Source: Mucilaginibacter sp. cycad4 (GTDB taxonomy: Bacteria > Bacteroidota > Bacteroidia > Sphingobacteriales > Sphingobacteriaceae). Taken from it: a stretch of 64,000 nucleotides of DNA. Both the position numbers and the translations under genes were made by a program. Of this stretch, positions 42,394 to 51,344 are shown piece by piece. Numbering within the stretch: position 1 is the stretch's first letter; each line of letters starts with the position of its first letter. The notes below the pieces were generated by a model that worked only from the letters and a program-made list of their open reading frames with translations, made no database searches and was not told the origin of the DNA. The stretch spans positions 6,262,001 to 6,326,000 of the forward strand of contig NZ_CP139559.1 of assembly GCF_034263275.1 (NCBI RefSeq). The letters are read 5' to 3'.

Positions 42394-42756
42394 TTAAGAA
42401 CCAGGAGTTTTAGATACAAGAGCCAGGGCTGAAAAGTACCAGCTCTTGTATCCTAACTCTTGAATCCAATACAAATCACCAGGTGACTTATAAGTCCGAA
42501 TCGAAAATCGGAAGTTCAAAGTAGAAAATATTGAACTTCAGACTTAGAACCTCACGCGGTGGTTTTCATGAGCTTCCTTTAGTAAGAAGCATTAGTTTTA
42601 GTTTAGTTTTGTTAACAAAGCCTTTTTACCGCTGCATACGGGAACAAAGGCTTTTGTTTTTATATATAAGTCCGCATTTTTCTGTTCATAAGCAAACTTC
42701 AGCCTATCGATAAAACTTACGAACTTTAGGCTTTAGCATTCAGCTTTACGCTCACA
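42394..42756. other. 363-bp spacer with short repeats and terminator
   Basis: 'Accaggagttttagatacaag' and 'gccagggctgaaaagtacca' blocks are repeats of the 'ggaagttc/aagtc' style up to about 42550. A hairpin AACAAAGCC..GGCTTTTGTT (42614-42650) followed by T-rich sequence should terminate the helicase transcript. Nothing gene-like is seen in the rest. Confidence 0.6.
42614..42660 (+). terminator. Rho-independent terminator after the helicase gene
   Basis: Stem AACAAAGCC / GGCTTTTGTT with one bulge and an inner 20-base loop, followed by TTTTATAT on the plus strand. Confidence 0.6.
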
Positions 42757-43077
42757 TTAACGGCTAAATTCAACAATATCCGAATCGGGATAACTAAGTG
42801 TTAACTTATTGTCGGTAAGCTCCTTAATGCAAAACTTGGTATAAGGCCTGCTTCCCTGGTATGAGGTGTAAATGGTATCTTTTTTCACAAAATAATCCTC
42901 CTTACTGGCCTGCCCGTCATCCATAATAAAATCTTTATCGGTTATTGAGAGTTTGGTTGAACCATCTTTTGATTTCCAGTTACCTTCCAGCTTTTTATTG
43001 GCAGCGGGTGGCTGCGAACAAGAATATATCAATAACGTGCCTGCAATTGCAGCAAATATCGGAGCAAACTTTTTCAT
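42757..43077 (-). CDS. Small lipocalin-like lipoprotein
   Basis: A 106-residue lipoprotein: signal peptide with lipobox 'IYSC' near residue 20, then a short beta-rich domain ('LEGNWKSKDGSTKLSITDKDF'), the kind of opening seen in small lipocalin-like Bacteroidota proteins. Function unknown. Followed upstream, 45 bases away, by another small exported protein in the same direction. Confidence 0.75.
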   Translation of the reverse strand: MKKFAPIFAAIAGTLLIYSCSQPPAANKKLEGNWKSKDGSTKLSITDKDFIMDDGQASKEDYFVKKDTIYTSYQGSRPYTKFCIKELTDNKLTLSYPDSDIVEFSR

Positions 43078-43122
43078 GACGGATCAGGATTTTTAGAACG
43101 GCTTATATCTTTTTGAATTTAA

Positions 43123-43434
43123 TTATTGGGCCGGTTTATCTATCAATTCAGATTTTTTCAGGTAAACACGGTGCCCTTTCTTATTCACGTAAAAATAATG
43201 TGAGTACTTATCAATGTAAATGGTTTCGCCATTGGGGCCAACTTTGCCGGCATATTTTTTATCGGCTACCGTAGCGGCGCCTTTAGCCGCAATTTCGGAT
43301 GTTTTATGGCCTATCTTTTTAGTGGTTTTGCTGATCTTACCACCAAGGGTTGAGTCTTTATGCGTTTGGGCAAAACCCGGGGCAACCATAAACGTACCGG
43401 CAGCAAACAAGGCTATTTTAAACAGATTTTTCAT
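43123..43434 (-). CDS. Small exported protein, unknown function
   Basis: A 103-residue protein with a signal peptide (residues 1-22, cleavage near 'GFAQT'), a Lys/Ala/Thr-rich middle that could form an amphipathic helix, and a C-terminal 'GETIYIDKYSHYFYVNKKGH' beta motif also seen in other small Bacteroidota exported proteins. Probably periplasmic. gpsA lies 30 bases upstream in the same direction. Confidence 0.7.
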   Translation of the reverse strand: MKNLFKIALFAAGTFMVAPGFAQTHKDSTLGGKISKTTKKIGHKTSEIAAKGAATVADKKYAGKVGPNGETIYIDKYSHYFYVNKKGHRVYLKKSELIDKPAQ

Positions 43435-43464
43435 ATTGACGGTAATTAAGTTTTTTTAATAAAA

Positions 43465-44472
43465 TCAACTCAATTTTTCGGCCAAATTTCTCATTTCTAT
43501 CACAGGTGAGCGTTTTTGATATAAAATAGCATAAACAGCCTCGCAAATAGGGATGCTTACCCCATATTGCTTGTTAACCTCATGTAGGCAATTTACTGCA
43601 TAGTATCCTTCGGCAACCATGTTCATTTCCAGTTGGGCCGATGTTACTGTATATCCTTTGCCTATCATATTGCCAAATGTACGGTTACGGCTAAATTGCG
43701 AATAAGCTGTAACCAGTAAATCGCCCAGGTAAGCCGACTCCTTGATATCCCTGTCGATAGGGTGCACAGCCGCCACAAAACGCTCCAGTTCGCGAATGGC
43801 ATTTGATATCAGCACCGCCTGGAAGTTATCGCCATAACCCACGCCATGGCAAATACCGCTGGCAATGGCGTACACATTCTTTAATACCGCGCCGTATTCG
43901 GTGCCATAGATATCGTCGGATATATTGGTTTTGATATACCGGGTATTGATCATGCCTGCAAAAGCCGATGCCAGTTCAGTATCACCTGAGGCTATTGTTA
44001 AGTATGATAATTTTTCAAGCGCAACTTCTTCGGCATGGCATGGCCCGCTGATCACCATAAAATCATCAAACGATATATCGTATTTTTGATGCAGAAATTC
44101 GGCAATTATCAGGTTTTCGTCGGGCACTATGCCTTTAATGGCCGATACTATTTTCTTTCCTTTCAGGTCGGCAGCTGTAATATCTTTTAGCGCATCTTTC
44201 AAAAAAGCAGCCGGTACATTAAGCAATACAATATCAGCAGCCTCGATAAGCGGTTTCAGATCGGTAGATATATTTTGTTCGGGAAGTTTGATCTCCACCG
44301 AACTCAGGTAATGCGGGTTACGCGCAAACTTTTGCAGATGTTCCACAGCTTCGGCATTACGCATCCACCAAAAAATTTCTTTTGGGGTGGTGTTGTCGAT
44401 AAGCATTTTGATATTGGCCGTAGCCCAGCTCCCCCCGCCAACAACTGTGATCTTGTTTAATTTTTTATCCAT
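43465..44472 (-). CDS. gpsA: Glycerol-3-phosphate dehydrogenase [NAD(P)+]
   Basis: A 335-residue GpsA producing sn-glycerol 3-phosphate for phospholipids. 'KITVVGGGSWATANIKML' is the Rossmann fingerprint (GxGxxA type), 'SAIKGIVPDENLIIAE' and 'GAVLKNVYAIASGICHGVGYG' hold the catalytic Lys and substrate contacts. The ATG at 44472 replaces an in-frame TTG one codon earlier. Confidence 0.95.
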   Translation of the reverse strand: MDKKLNKITVVGGGSWATANIKMLIDNTTPKEIFWWMRNAEAVEHLQKFARNPHYLSSVEIKLPEQNISTDLKPLIEAADIVLLNVPAAFLKDALKDITAADLKGKKIVSAIKGIVPDENLIIAEFLHQKYDISFDDFMVISGPCHAEEVALEKLSYLTIASGDTELASAFAGMINTRYIKTNISDDIYGTEYGAVLKNVYAIASGICHGVGYGDNFQAVLISNAIRELERFVAAVHPIDRDIKESAYLGDLLVTAYSQFSRNRTFGNMIGKGYTVTSAQLEMNMVAEGYYAVNCLHEVNKQYGVSIPICEAVYAILYQKRSPVIEMRNLAEKLS

Positions 44473-44613
44473 CAATAAATAATAGAAAATCTATGTGCCA
44501 GGTTTTAATCGGCTAAGCAAATTAATGAAATATTATGCAGAATGGCCACATGACTTTTAGATGCAGGAATTAAGATGAGAATTGATTAAATTTGTATAAC
44601 AGCGATTTGAAAC

Positions 44614-44823
44614 ATGACGACAGTAACCGTAGATATTATAAACGAAAAGGCCATGAAGCTTTTGGAAGACATGGAACTTCTTCAGTTGATCCGGGTACAT
44701 ACCGAAACTAAGGAATACTCCAAAAATAAAAATTGGATTGCTAAATATAAGGGAGCAATGACTAAACAGCCATTACCCGAAGTTGACGCCCAATTAAAAG
44801 AATTGAGAGACGGATGGGAATAA
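44614..44823 (+). CDS. VapB-like antitoxin
   Basis: A 69-residue protein with an N-terminal beta-helix part ('TTVTVDIINEKAMKLLEDME') and a C-terminal tail ('KNWIAKYKGAMTKQPLPEV') as in small antitoxins of PIN-domain toxins. Its end overlaps the toxin start by ten bases, so the pair is translated together. It should bind and block the toxin. Confidence 0.8.
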   Translation: MTTVTVDIINEKAMKLLEDMELLQLIRVHTETKEYSKNKNWIAKYKGAMTKQPLPEVDAQLKELRDGWE

Positions 44824-45203
44824 CTTATCTTTGGGATAGCAATACAGCAATCTATTTCCTACAAAAACAATTTCCTCCTATAACAGAAAAGTTTATTGAA
44901 GAATTATTAACAGAAAGTCTTCCAACAATATCGGCAATTACCGAGATTGAATTACTTTGCTGGAAAACAACTTCTGATGCTGATCTTCAACTGCTGGCTG
45001 ATTTTATTAACGACGTAACTATCTTCGAACTCGAAAAAGCAGTAAAGCTTAAGACTGCAGAAATCCGTAAAGCAAATCGCATAAAACTTCCTGATGCAAT
45101 AATTGCTGCCACAGCATTAGTTCATGAACTTACACTTGTAACAAGGAATGTCAAGGATTTTGATCAAATCAGAGGATTAAAAGTCATTAATCCGTGGGCC
45201 TGA
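44814..45203 (+). CDS. vapC: PIN-domain toxin (VapC-like)
   Basis: A 129-residue PIN-domain ribonuclease. Acidic metal-binding residues: Asp in 'YLWDSNTAIYFLQK', Glu in 'ISAITEIELLCW', Asp in 'IKLPDAIIAATALVHEL' and Asp in 'NVKDFDQIRGLKVINP'. All four expected acidic positions are present, so the toxin looks active. Second gene of a vapBC module. Confidence 0.9.
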   Translation: MGITYLWDSNTAIYFLQKQFPPITEKFIEELLTESLPTISAITEIELLCWKTTSDADLQLLADFINDVTIFELEKAVKLKTAEIRKANRIKLPDAIIAATALVHELTLVTRNVKDFDQIRGLKVINPWA

Positions 45204-45204
45204 T

Positions 45205-45262
45205 ATTGCGATAGACTCCTCTTTCCCGTCACGGGGTACGCTATCGCTAAACCCGCGGCAGT
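45205..45262. repeat. Palindromic repeat family C, half copy
   Basis: 'ggggtacgctatcgctaaac' plus 'ccgcggcag' match the right arm of the element at 28675-28803, preceded by a short inverted 'attgcgatag'. The inner part is missing. Confidence 0.65.
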
Positions 45263-45272
45263 TATAACAAAA

Positions 45273-45295
45273 AACGCCCGGCGAAGCCGGGCGTT
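45273..45295. terminator. Bidirectional terminator between vapC and the HlyD gene
   Basis: A perfect 10-bp stem AACGCCCGGC / GCCGGGCGTT with a GAA loop, preceded by A6 and followed by acaaaatttaatt. It can end the plus-strand vapBC and the minus-strand efflux transcripts. Confidence 0.8.
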
Positions 45296-45348
45296 ACAAA
45301 ATTTAATTCTTCATCTGCGCATTTAAAATCTGCACATCTGCCTATCAA

Positions 45349-46686
45349 TTACTTAGTATTATCAGCATTAAACAGTTTAGATTTATCCACTTTTTCAACC
45401 ATCTGTCCATCGCTAAGTGTTTTTGAAATAGCCGAATATGGAGCTGATACAACTTCTTCGCCTCCTTTAAGGCCGGATAATACCTGGATGTAACTGTCAT
45501 TCTGGATGCCGGTTATTACCTGTACCTGTTTTAATTTTCCGGCATTGAGTACAAATACATATTCCTTAGCTACCGGGCTGATCTGCGGTTTGCTTTTATC
45601 ATCATCAGCTTTCGGCGGACCGTTATTTTCTTTCTTTTCCTCGCGTGTGGTTACTGACTGAATTGGTACCGACAAGGCTTTAGCCGAGTTGGTGCTGATA
45701 TCAACAGTAGCAGTTAACCCCGGGCGGAACGGCGATGGGTTATCGGCCGTTTTCTTTAACAGGGCAACATATGATTCGGCATTGATCCGCACCTTCACGG
45801 TAAAGTTGGTTACCTGGTCGGCAGAGGTACCTACCACGTTTGCCGAGCTGCCTATTTCAGTTACCACACCGGTAAATTTCTTGCCTAAAAATGCATCTAC
45901 CTCAATTTTTGATGAATCACCGAGGGAAATGCGGTTGATGTCGTTTTCATTCACATCAACATTCACATCCATTTTGCTCAGATCAGATATGGTCATGATC
46001 TCGGTACCGGCAAATTGCTGGGTACCCAAAACGCGCTCACCTTTTTCAACAGAAAGCTTTGAAACCACACCATCCACAGGTGAGTAAATGGTAGTTTTCG
46101 CCAGGTTATCCTGTGCTTCCTTAACCGATGCTTGTGATTGTGCCAACCCGTATTGTGAGCCTACCACATTTTGTTTGGCAGCTTCAAGCGACGCTTTAGC
46201 GCCTTCATATGCAGCTTTGGCATTTTCAAATTCCGAAACGGTTAACACCTTTTTATCATAAAGTTCTTTACTGCGTTTGTAAATACCGGCCTGGTTAGCA
46301 TAAGTAGCTTCGGCTTGTTTAAGCATTTGGCTTGAGTTACCGACGCTTGCTTTTTGAGTATTATATGATGCGATAGCACGGTCATACCCCGATTTTAAAA
46401 TGTCGGGCCTGATTTTACAAAGCAACTGGCCTTTTTTAACCACATCGCCCTCTTTAATTGGCAGCTCAACCACCTCACCCGATACTTCGGGGCTTATCTT
46501 AACCTCAACATGCGGTTTGATCTTTCCGCTGGCCGATACGGTTTCATTTATCTCACGTGTTTCGGCCTTTTCGGTAGCTACCTGGGTTAGCGCAGGCTTG
46601 CCTATCAAGCCCGTTGCTTTAGCAATGATCAGCAGGACAATCAGTGCACCAAGACCTATCAGAATATATTTAGTAGTTTTTCCCAT
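45349..46686 (-). CDS. Efflux RND/ABC periplasmic adaptor (HlyD/MacA family)
   Basis: A 445-residue membrane-fusion protein: one N-terminal TM anchor (about 6-26), biotinyl-lipoyl-like halves ('SGKIKPHVEVKISPEVSGEV' and 'YSPVDGVVSKLSVEKGERV'), an Ala/Gln-rich coiled-coil hairpin (about 90-190), and a beta-barrel plus membrane-proximal domain. Resembles MacA-type adaptors, which couple an ABC permease to TolC. Transcribed after the TolC-like gene, 36 bases apart. No permease or ATPase follows; the terminator and vapBC come next. Confidence 0.92.
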   Translation of the reverse strand: MGKTTKYILIGLGALIVLLIIAKATGLIGKPALTQVATEKAETREINETVSASGKIKPHVEVKISPEVSGEVVELPIKEGDVVKKGQLLCKIRPDILKSGYDRAIASYNTQKASVGNSSQMLKQAEATYANQAGIYKRSKELYDKKVLTVSEFENAKAAYEGAKASLEAAKQNVVGSQYGLAQSQASVKEAQDNLAKTTIYSPVDGVVSKLSVEKGERVLGTQQFAGTEIMTISDLSKMDVNVDVNENDINRISLGDSSKIEVDAFLGKKFTGVVTEIGSSANVVGTSADQVTNFTVKVRINAESYVALLKKTADNPSPFRPGLTATVDISTNSAKALSVPIQSVTTREEKKENNGPPKADDDKSKPQISPVAKEYVFVLNAGKLKQVQVITGIQNDSYIQVLSGLKGGEEVVSAPYSAISKTLSDGQMVEKVDKSKLFNADNTK

Positions 46687-46722
46687 GACGGTGAATTTGG
46701 ATATTTTACGGTTAAGATTTTA

Positions 46723-48168
46723 TTAAAGTGTTATAGGGTTACCTAAATAATAGTCGATTACTTTGCTCCTGAAAATCACCTGGTATTGCGCCTCAATCAT
46801 ATCAAACTGCGATTTGTTGAGATTGGTTAGTGATGTATTATAATCAAGCGAGTTAACCAGCCCTACAGTATAGCGTTGTTGGATAATATTAAACGCATCC
46901 TTATTTGCATTGTAGGTTTGCGTAGCCGATTGATAGCGTTTATCGGCAGCCTGCAGGTCCCACACGGCCTGGTAAATGATCTTACTTAAATTGTTACGGG
47001 CCAGTTGTGCTGTAACTTCTGCATTTTGGTTTTGAAGTTTTGCTTTCCTAACAGCTGTACGTGACAGAAACCTGTTAAAAATCGGAATCTGCAGGCTCAC
47101 CCCTACCGATTGGTTAAAGTTATCGCTCAGTTGCCTGAAGAACGGGTTACTTTTATAGCTCACTTTATAATTGGGGGTAACAACCGGCTGCTGGGAGCCC
47201 TGAACAAAACCCAGCGTATCGAACCGCCCGGTTGGTGTAACACCAAAAGGTGTATTCTTTGCATCAGAGAAGTATGAACCTGCCGCTCCAAATAATACTA
47301 CAGACGGATAATAATTACCCCGGGCTATTTTAACACCCTGCGCCGCGGCTTTTTGGCGTTGTTCGGCCAATAACACATCCGGGTTTACAGCGAGGGCAGT
47401 TTTTACAACTTCCTGGGCGTTATATACGGTTTGTACATTGTTTAACTTGCTGATATCCGGCCTTTCAACTTTAATGTCGGTACCGGGATCCATTTCCATA
47501 TATTGCTTTAAGGTCAGTAAGGATTGCTCCAGCTGATTTTCGGCATTGGTATAGTTAAGGTCGTTGGTTGACAGCTGTGCTTTGGCTTGCGACAAATCGG
47601 CAAGGGTTTGGTTACCCACATCGAAGCTTTTCTGGGCACGGTCTAAAGCTATTTTAGATACGTCAATTTGTTGTTGCGCGGCAGTTACCAGATCCTGGTT
47701 GGTTAGCACCAGCAGGTAAGTGGTAACCACGTTTAATATCAGGTCGTTTTTTACCTTGGCAACGTTGGTTTTATCGGCATCAAGCAAAATCTTGTTCTGA
47801 ATCACCGTATTGCGTAACTGCCCGCCCTGGAACAGTGTTACCTGCGAGGTGAAATTACCGTTTACAGCTAAGATCCGCTGGTTACTGAACTGGTTGGTCG
47901 AAGGGTCGATATTACGGCCAAAGTTGAATGAGCCCTGCGGGCTTACGGCTAAATTTGGCAATTGGTTATATTTCGACTGTTTAAGGTCTTCGTTGGTGAT
48001 AGCAGCTGTAAACTCGGCTTGTTTAATTGTAAGGTTGCGTTCAAGGGCCAGGTCTACCGCCTTTTGCAAGCCTATTACTTCCTGCGCGCGGGCATTAAAG
48101 CCGCATACCGAAAATATAATTGTGCAAATGAACGTTGCTTTAACTGATAGTAATAATTTTAGTTTCAT
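46723..48168 (-). CDS. TolC-family outer-membrane efflux protein
   Basis: A 481-residue outer-membrane channel with signal peptide ('FICTIIFSVCGFNARAQ') and two tandem OEP repeats, each rich in long helices ('LQKAVDLALERNLTIKQAEF' and 'AQEVVKTALAVNPDVLLAEQ'). First gene of a two-gene efflux operon with the HlyD adaptor. Confidence 0.93.
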   Translation of the reverse strand: MKLKLLLSVKATFICTIIFSVCGFNARAQEVIGLQKAVDLALERNLTIKQAEFTAAITNEDLKQSKYNQLPNLAVSPQGSFNFGRNIDPSTNQFSNQRILAVNGNFTSQVTLFQGGQLRNTVIQNKILLDADKTNVAKVKNDLILNVVTTYLLVLTNQDLVTAAQQQIDVSKIALDRAQKSFDVGNQTLADLSQAKAQLSTNDLNYTNAENQLEQSLLTLKQYMEMDPGTDIKVERPDISKLNNVQTVYNAQEVVKTALAVNPDVLLAEQRQKAAAQGVKIARGNYYPSVVLFGAAGSYFSDAKNTPFGVTPTGRFDTLGFVQGSQQPVVTPNYKVSYKSNPFFRQLSDNFNQSVGVSLQIPIFNRFLSRTAVRKAKLQNQNAEVTAQLARNNLSKIIYQAVWDLQAADKRYQSATQTYNANKDAFNIIQQRYTVGLVNSLDYNTSLTNLNKSQFDMIEAQYQVIFRSKVIDYYLGNPITL

Positions 48169-48269
48169 AAGGTTTTTCTATACAATGGTAAGCAACTGTT
48201 CATTACATTGCAGTGTTTATTTTTGTTAAATGTTGTTAATAGGGATAAAACACAAACTACCTCATCTGT

Positions 48270-48893
48270 ATGTACCTGGTTAAAACTCCCTGGCTGCTGA
48301 AAAAGCTTTATCCCGAACTTACCTGGGATATAAGATCAACTGACCGTTGCATTTATCTCACTTTTGACGACGGCCCCATACCAATTGTTACACCGGCCGT
48401 ATTAAATATTTTAAAACAATACAATGCCAAAGCCACCTTTTTTTGTATTGGCGACAATGTACGCAAACACCCTGATATTTTTGAACAGGTAAAAACCGAA
48501 GGCCATGCCATAGGCAACCACACCTTTAACCATCTCAAAGGCTGGAAAACCGATACCCAAACCTATCTTGATAATTTTTTAGAGGCCGATAAGCTACTGA
48601 ACAGCCCTTTGTTCCGCCCGCCTTACGGAAGGATCAAAAGGGAGCAGATCCGGGTACTGAAAGCGGCAAAACCCAATCTGCATATCGTTATGTGGGATGT
48701 GCTCAGCGGCGACTTCGACATGGCCCTTAAACCGCAAGATTGCCTGAAAGGTGTGCTCAAACATACCGAAGCAGGATCGATGGTAGTATTTCATGACAGC
48801 ATCAAAGCTTTTAAACGATTGGAATATGTATTGCCGGGGGCTTTGGAAGTTTGGAGTAAGGAGGGGTACAGCTTTAATAGTTTGCAGTTATAA
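48270..48893 (+). CDS. Polysaccharide deacetylase (NodB, CE4)
   Basis: A 207-residue NodB-homology enzyme removing N- or O-acetyl groups from a polysaccharide or peptidoglycan. Motif 1 'YLTFDDGPIP' (catalytic Asp, metal Asp), motif 2 'GNHTFNHLKGW' (metal His pair), motif 3 'FRPPYGRI' and a late 'VVFHDSIKA'. No signal peptide or TM anchor is visible, as in many short Bacteroidota members. Confidence 0.92.
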   Translation: MYLVKTPWLLKKLYPELTWDIRSTDRCIYLTFDDGPIPIVTPAVLNILKQYNAKATFFCIGDNVRKHPDIFEQVKTEGHAIGNHTFNHLKGWKTDTQTYLDNFLEADKLLNSPLFRPPYGRIKREQIRVLKAAKPNLHIVMWDVLSGDFDMALKPQDCLKGVLKHTEAGSMVVFHDSIKAFKRLEYVLPGALEVWSKEGYSFNSLQL

Positions 48894-48984
48894 CTTTGCA
48901 ATTGGCAGTAATATCTTGTTACAGCAAACTGCTTACTTAATGCTGGAAACTGCCCGCTGCCAACTGGAAACTGCCTACTTTTTA

Positions 48985-48992
48985 TACCTTTG
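48985..48992 (+). promoter_or_regulatory. TAnnTTTG promoter -7 box
   Basis: TACCTTTG five bases before the methyltransferase ATG, in keeping with the other near-leaderless starts here. The 90 bases before it contain 'ctgc/gcag/aactgg' short repeats ('ctggaaactgcc'). Confidence 0.5.
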
Positions 48993-48997
48993 CACCC

Positions 48998-49744
48998 ATG
49001 AGCAACGAACTCACCGACAAAGCATTTTGGGCCGGTTACTGGGAATCAAAAAAAGACCTGGCTTTTAACGTGCCTGCTAATTATACTTTTCATAAACTGC
49101 TAAAAAACATCGTTGATGCCAATAAACCGGCTTCGGCTATTGAGCTTGGCGGCTTTCCGGGTTATTTTGCTATTTTTTTAAAGAAGTATTTTGGTGTGAA
49201 AACCACGCTTTTTGATTTCTACGTACACCCTAAGGTTTTGAAGGAGGTACTGAGCGCCAACCAGCTCAATGATCAGGACATTGCAGTTATTGAAGGCGAT
49301 CTGTTCAAATATCAGCCCGAAACCGAATATGACCTGGTGCTTTCGTGTGGATTGATAGAGCATTTTAACGATACTAAAGGCATTATTGAAAAACACCTCT
49401 CCTTCCTTAAGCCGGGAGGCACACTGTTCATTACCCTGCCCAACTTTACCGGGGTTAACGGCTGGGTACAACGAAACTACGATCTTAATAACTACGAAAA
49501 GCATAACATCAGCAGCATGAACCCCGCGCTGTTGGCTAAGTATTGCAAAGAACTTGGCTTAAAAAATGTTGAGGCTTATTATTACGGCAAATTTTCGGTT
49601 TGGCTGGAAGATAAGGTAAATAAGCCTGCACTGGCTAAAGCAATCACCAAACTGGTTTGGGTAGCAGGCAAAGTTTTCACCAAAATTATTCCGGTAGAAT
49701 CAAAGCTATTATCTCCTTATATTGTGGTTACCGCTACTAAATAA
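48998..49744 (+). CDS. Class I SAM-dependent methyltransferase
   Basis: A 248-residue methyltransferase of the UbiE/COQ5-like type. Motif I 'AIELGGFPGYFAIFLKKYF' (ExGGxxG variant), motif II acidic 'LFDFYVH', motif 'DLVLSCGLIEHFND' and 'FLKPGGTLFITLPNFTG'. The substrate cannot be inferred. Ends two bases before the CLC gene on the opposite strand. Confidence 0.88.
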   Translation: MSNELTDKAFWAGYWESKKDLAFNVPANYTFHKLLKNIVDANKPASAIELGGFPGYFAIFLKKYFGVKTTLFDFYVHPKVLKEVLSANQLNDQDIAVIEGDLFKYQPETEYDLVLSCGLIEHFNDTKGIIEKHLSFLKPGGTLFITLPNFTGVNGWVQRNYDLNNYEKHNISSMNPALLAKYCKELGLKNVEAYYYGKFSVWLEDKVNKPALAKAITKLVWVAGKVFTKIIPVESKLLSPYIVVTATK

Positions 49745-49746
49745 GC

Positions 49747-51129
49747 TTATCGCTTCGCTTTAAGGAAACTATATTTTGCCAGCTTATGGTATAAATATCC
49801 GCGTCTTTTCATCGCCTCCGAAAGTGTTTTATCATCAGCCGGATCATTACTGAGCTTAGTTACCCCAATTCTTTGGGAACCATAAATACCTGTGTGCCCG
49901 CTAAAAAGGTAGGCTGTAAAGCAGGCTATGGCAAATAACAGGGCATGCTCACCGCCAAAAAGTTCTATCCCCATAAAGGTACAAGCCAGCGGTGTGTTAG
50001 TTGCCCCCGCAAAAACAGCTATAAAACCTAATGCCGCAAACAGGCTAACCGGGGCATCGAGCAAACCGGATAGTGTATTGCCTAAAGTAGCGCCAATATA
50101 AAACAGCGGTGTTACTTCGCCGCCTTTAAAACCTGTGCCAAGTGTTATCGTGGTGTAAATGGTTTTCCAGAGCCAGCTCCAGCTATCGGCGCCACCGGCA
50201 TGAAAGGCTGAAGGGATTGTAACAGCACCAACATGTTCGGCATCTACCCCTAAACTTAAGTAATCGGGTTTTCCGTTGATATAAGTAAGGGCTATAATGA
50301 TAATACCGCCAATAAAAGGGATCAACCAGGGCGTTTTTACGTATTTGGTAAAAAAACTTTTGATGCCATGTACCATTTTGGCAAACAGGTAACTGGCCAG
50401 CCCGAAAGCGATAGATGCTATTATCGTTTTGATGATCAGCAACAGATCGGTCGAAACGTAGCCCGAAAACCAATGCGGAATAACCGGGATAATGTCGATA
50501 TGGTAAGGCGTATGATGAACGCCCCAGGCGGCCACCGTAATATCGCCAATAATACCGGCAATGAGGCAGGGCAACAGGGCATTATATTGCACGCGACCGA
50601 TAGTTAACACTTCCATGGCAAAAATGGCGCCTGTCAACGGTGTGCCAAATACCGCACCGAAACCTGCTGCTATGCCCGCGGTAAGTACTGTTTGGGTATC
50701 AGCTTCGTTCAGCTTAAGCTGTTTGCCTACCATCTGGGCTATGCTGCCGCCCATTTGCACCGCCGTTCCCTCGCGCCCGGCCGAGCCGCCAAACAAATGA
50801 GTGATTATGGTAGTAATAAGCACAAGCGGGGCCATCCGTTTAGGAACACCGCCGCCGGGGTTATGAATTTCGTCGATAATTAAATTATTCCCCTTCTCGG
50901 CCGAACCGCCGAAGAGTTTATAGATAAAGTATATGGCTATACCTGCCATCGGCAGCAAATACAACAACCAGTTATGCGTAAACCGAAAATGGATGGCCCA
51001 GCTCAGCAACCACAGGAACAAGGCTACGGCGCTGCCTATAACAGCGGCTATAGGAATGACGATTGCCGTCCACCGGAGCGCGTTTTTCAGGATTGTGAAA
51101 TGTTGCGACGAAAAAAGTTGATTTTGCAT
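49747..51129 (-). CDS. CLC-family antiporter, probably fluoride/proton (CLC-F type)
   Basis: A 460-residue CLC channel/antiporter with about 12 to 14 hydrophobic segments. Filter-region motifs differ from chloride CLCs: 'GGSAGREGTAVQMGG' (GREGT where chloride types have GKEGP) and 'GTGFKGGEVTPLFYIGATLG'. Together with the fluoride riboswitch in its leader this points to fluoride export. ATG 51129 is chosen; the longer frame adds 14 residues that lie in the leader between riboswitch and gene. Fluoride specificity is an inference from the riboswitch and motifs. Confidence 0.9.
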   Translation of the reverse strand: MQNQLFSSQHFTILKNALRWTAIVIPIAAVIGSAVALFLWLLSWAIHFRFTHNWLLYLLPMAGIAIYFIYKLFGGSAEKGNNLIIDEIHNPGGGVPKRMAPLVLITTIITHLFGGSAGREGTAVQMGGSIAQMVGKQLKLNEADTQTVLTAGIAAGFGAVFGTPLTGAIFAMEVLTIGRVQYNALLPCLIAGIIGDITVAAWGVHHTPYHIDIIPVIPHWFSGYVSTDLLLIIKTIIASIAFGLASYLFAKMVHGIKSFFTKYVKTPWLIPFIGGIIIIALTYINGKPDYLSLGVDAEHVGAVTIPSAFHAGGADSWSWLWKTIYTTITLGTGFKGGEVTPLFYIGATLGNTLSGLLDAPVSLFAALGFIAVFAGATNTPLACTFMGIELFGGEHALLFAIACFTAYLFSGHTGIYGSQRIGVTKLSNDPADDKTLSEAMKRRGYLYHKLAKYSFLKAKR

Positions 51130-51188
51130 GATGCTGATATTTATTACCCACAAAAAATTAGCACAGAGCAAAGCCTGCGAGTTAATTG

Positions 51189-51245
51189 TCTGTAGGCGCC
51201 ATCAGCTTTTTAGGGCGGTTAAGTAGGAAGACACCATTTCCTTTT
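51189..51245 (-). promoter_or_regulatory. Fluoride riboswitch (crcB motif)
   Basis: On the minus strand, 60 bases before the CLC start: 'AGGAAATGGTGTCTTCCT' (stem AGGA/TCCT around the GGTGT segment), 'ACTTAACCGC', a short stem-loop 'CCTAAAAAG', then 'CTGATGGCGCCTACAGA'. The last block is nearly identical to the conserved 3' part of known crcB-motif RNAs (CUGAUGnnGCCUACAGA), and GGTGT can pair with GCGCC as in the known pseudoknot. This class turns on fluoride-resistance genes when fluoride binds. Confidence 0.9.
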
Positions 51246-51344
51246 GATGAGGCTAATATAGCTTTCTTTTGTTAAAAATAAAACGGGGATTCGCTTTAAT
51301 ACGGAAGTGCATTAGGAACTAAAATAGTTGCCCCTAATGAATAA

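Noticed and set aside
42052..42397. Frames on both strands across the RGG tail of the helicase
   Set aside because: They result from the 30-bp coding repeat; only the helicase frame connects to motifs.
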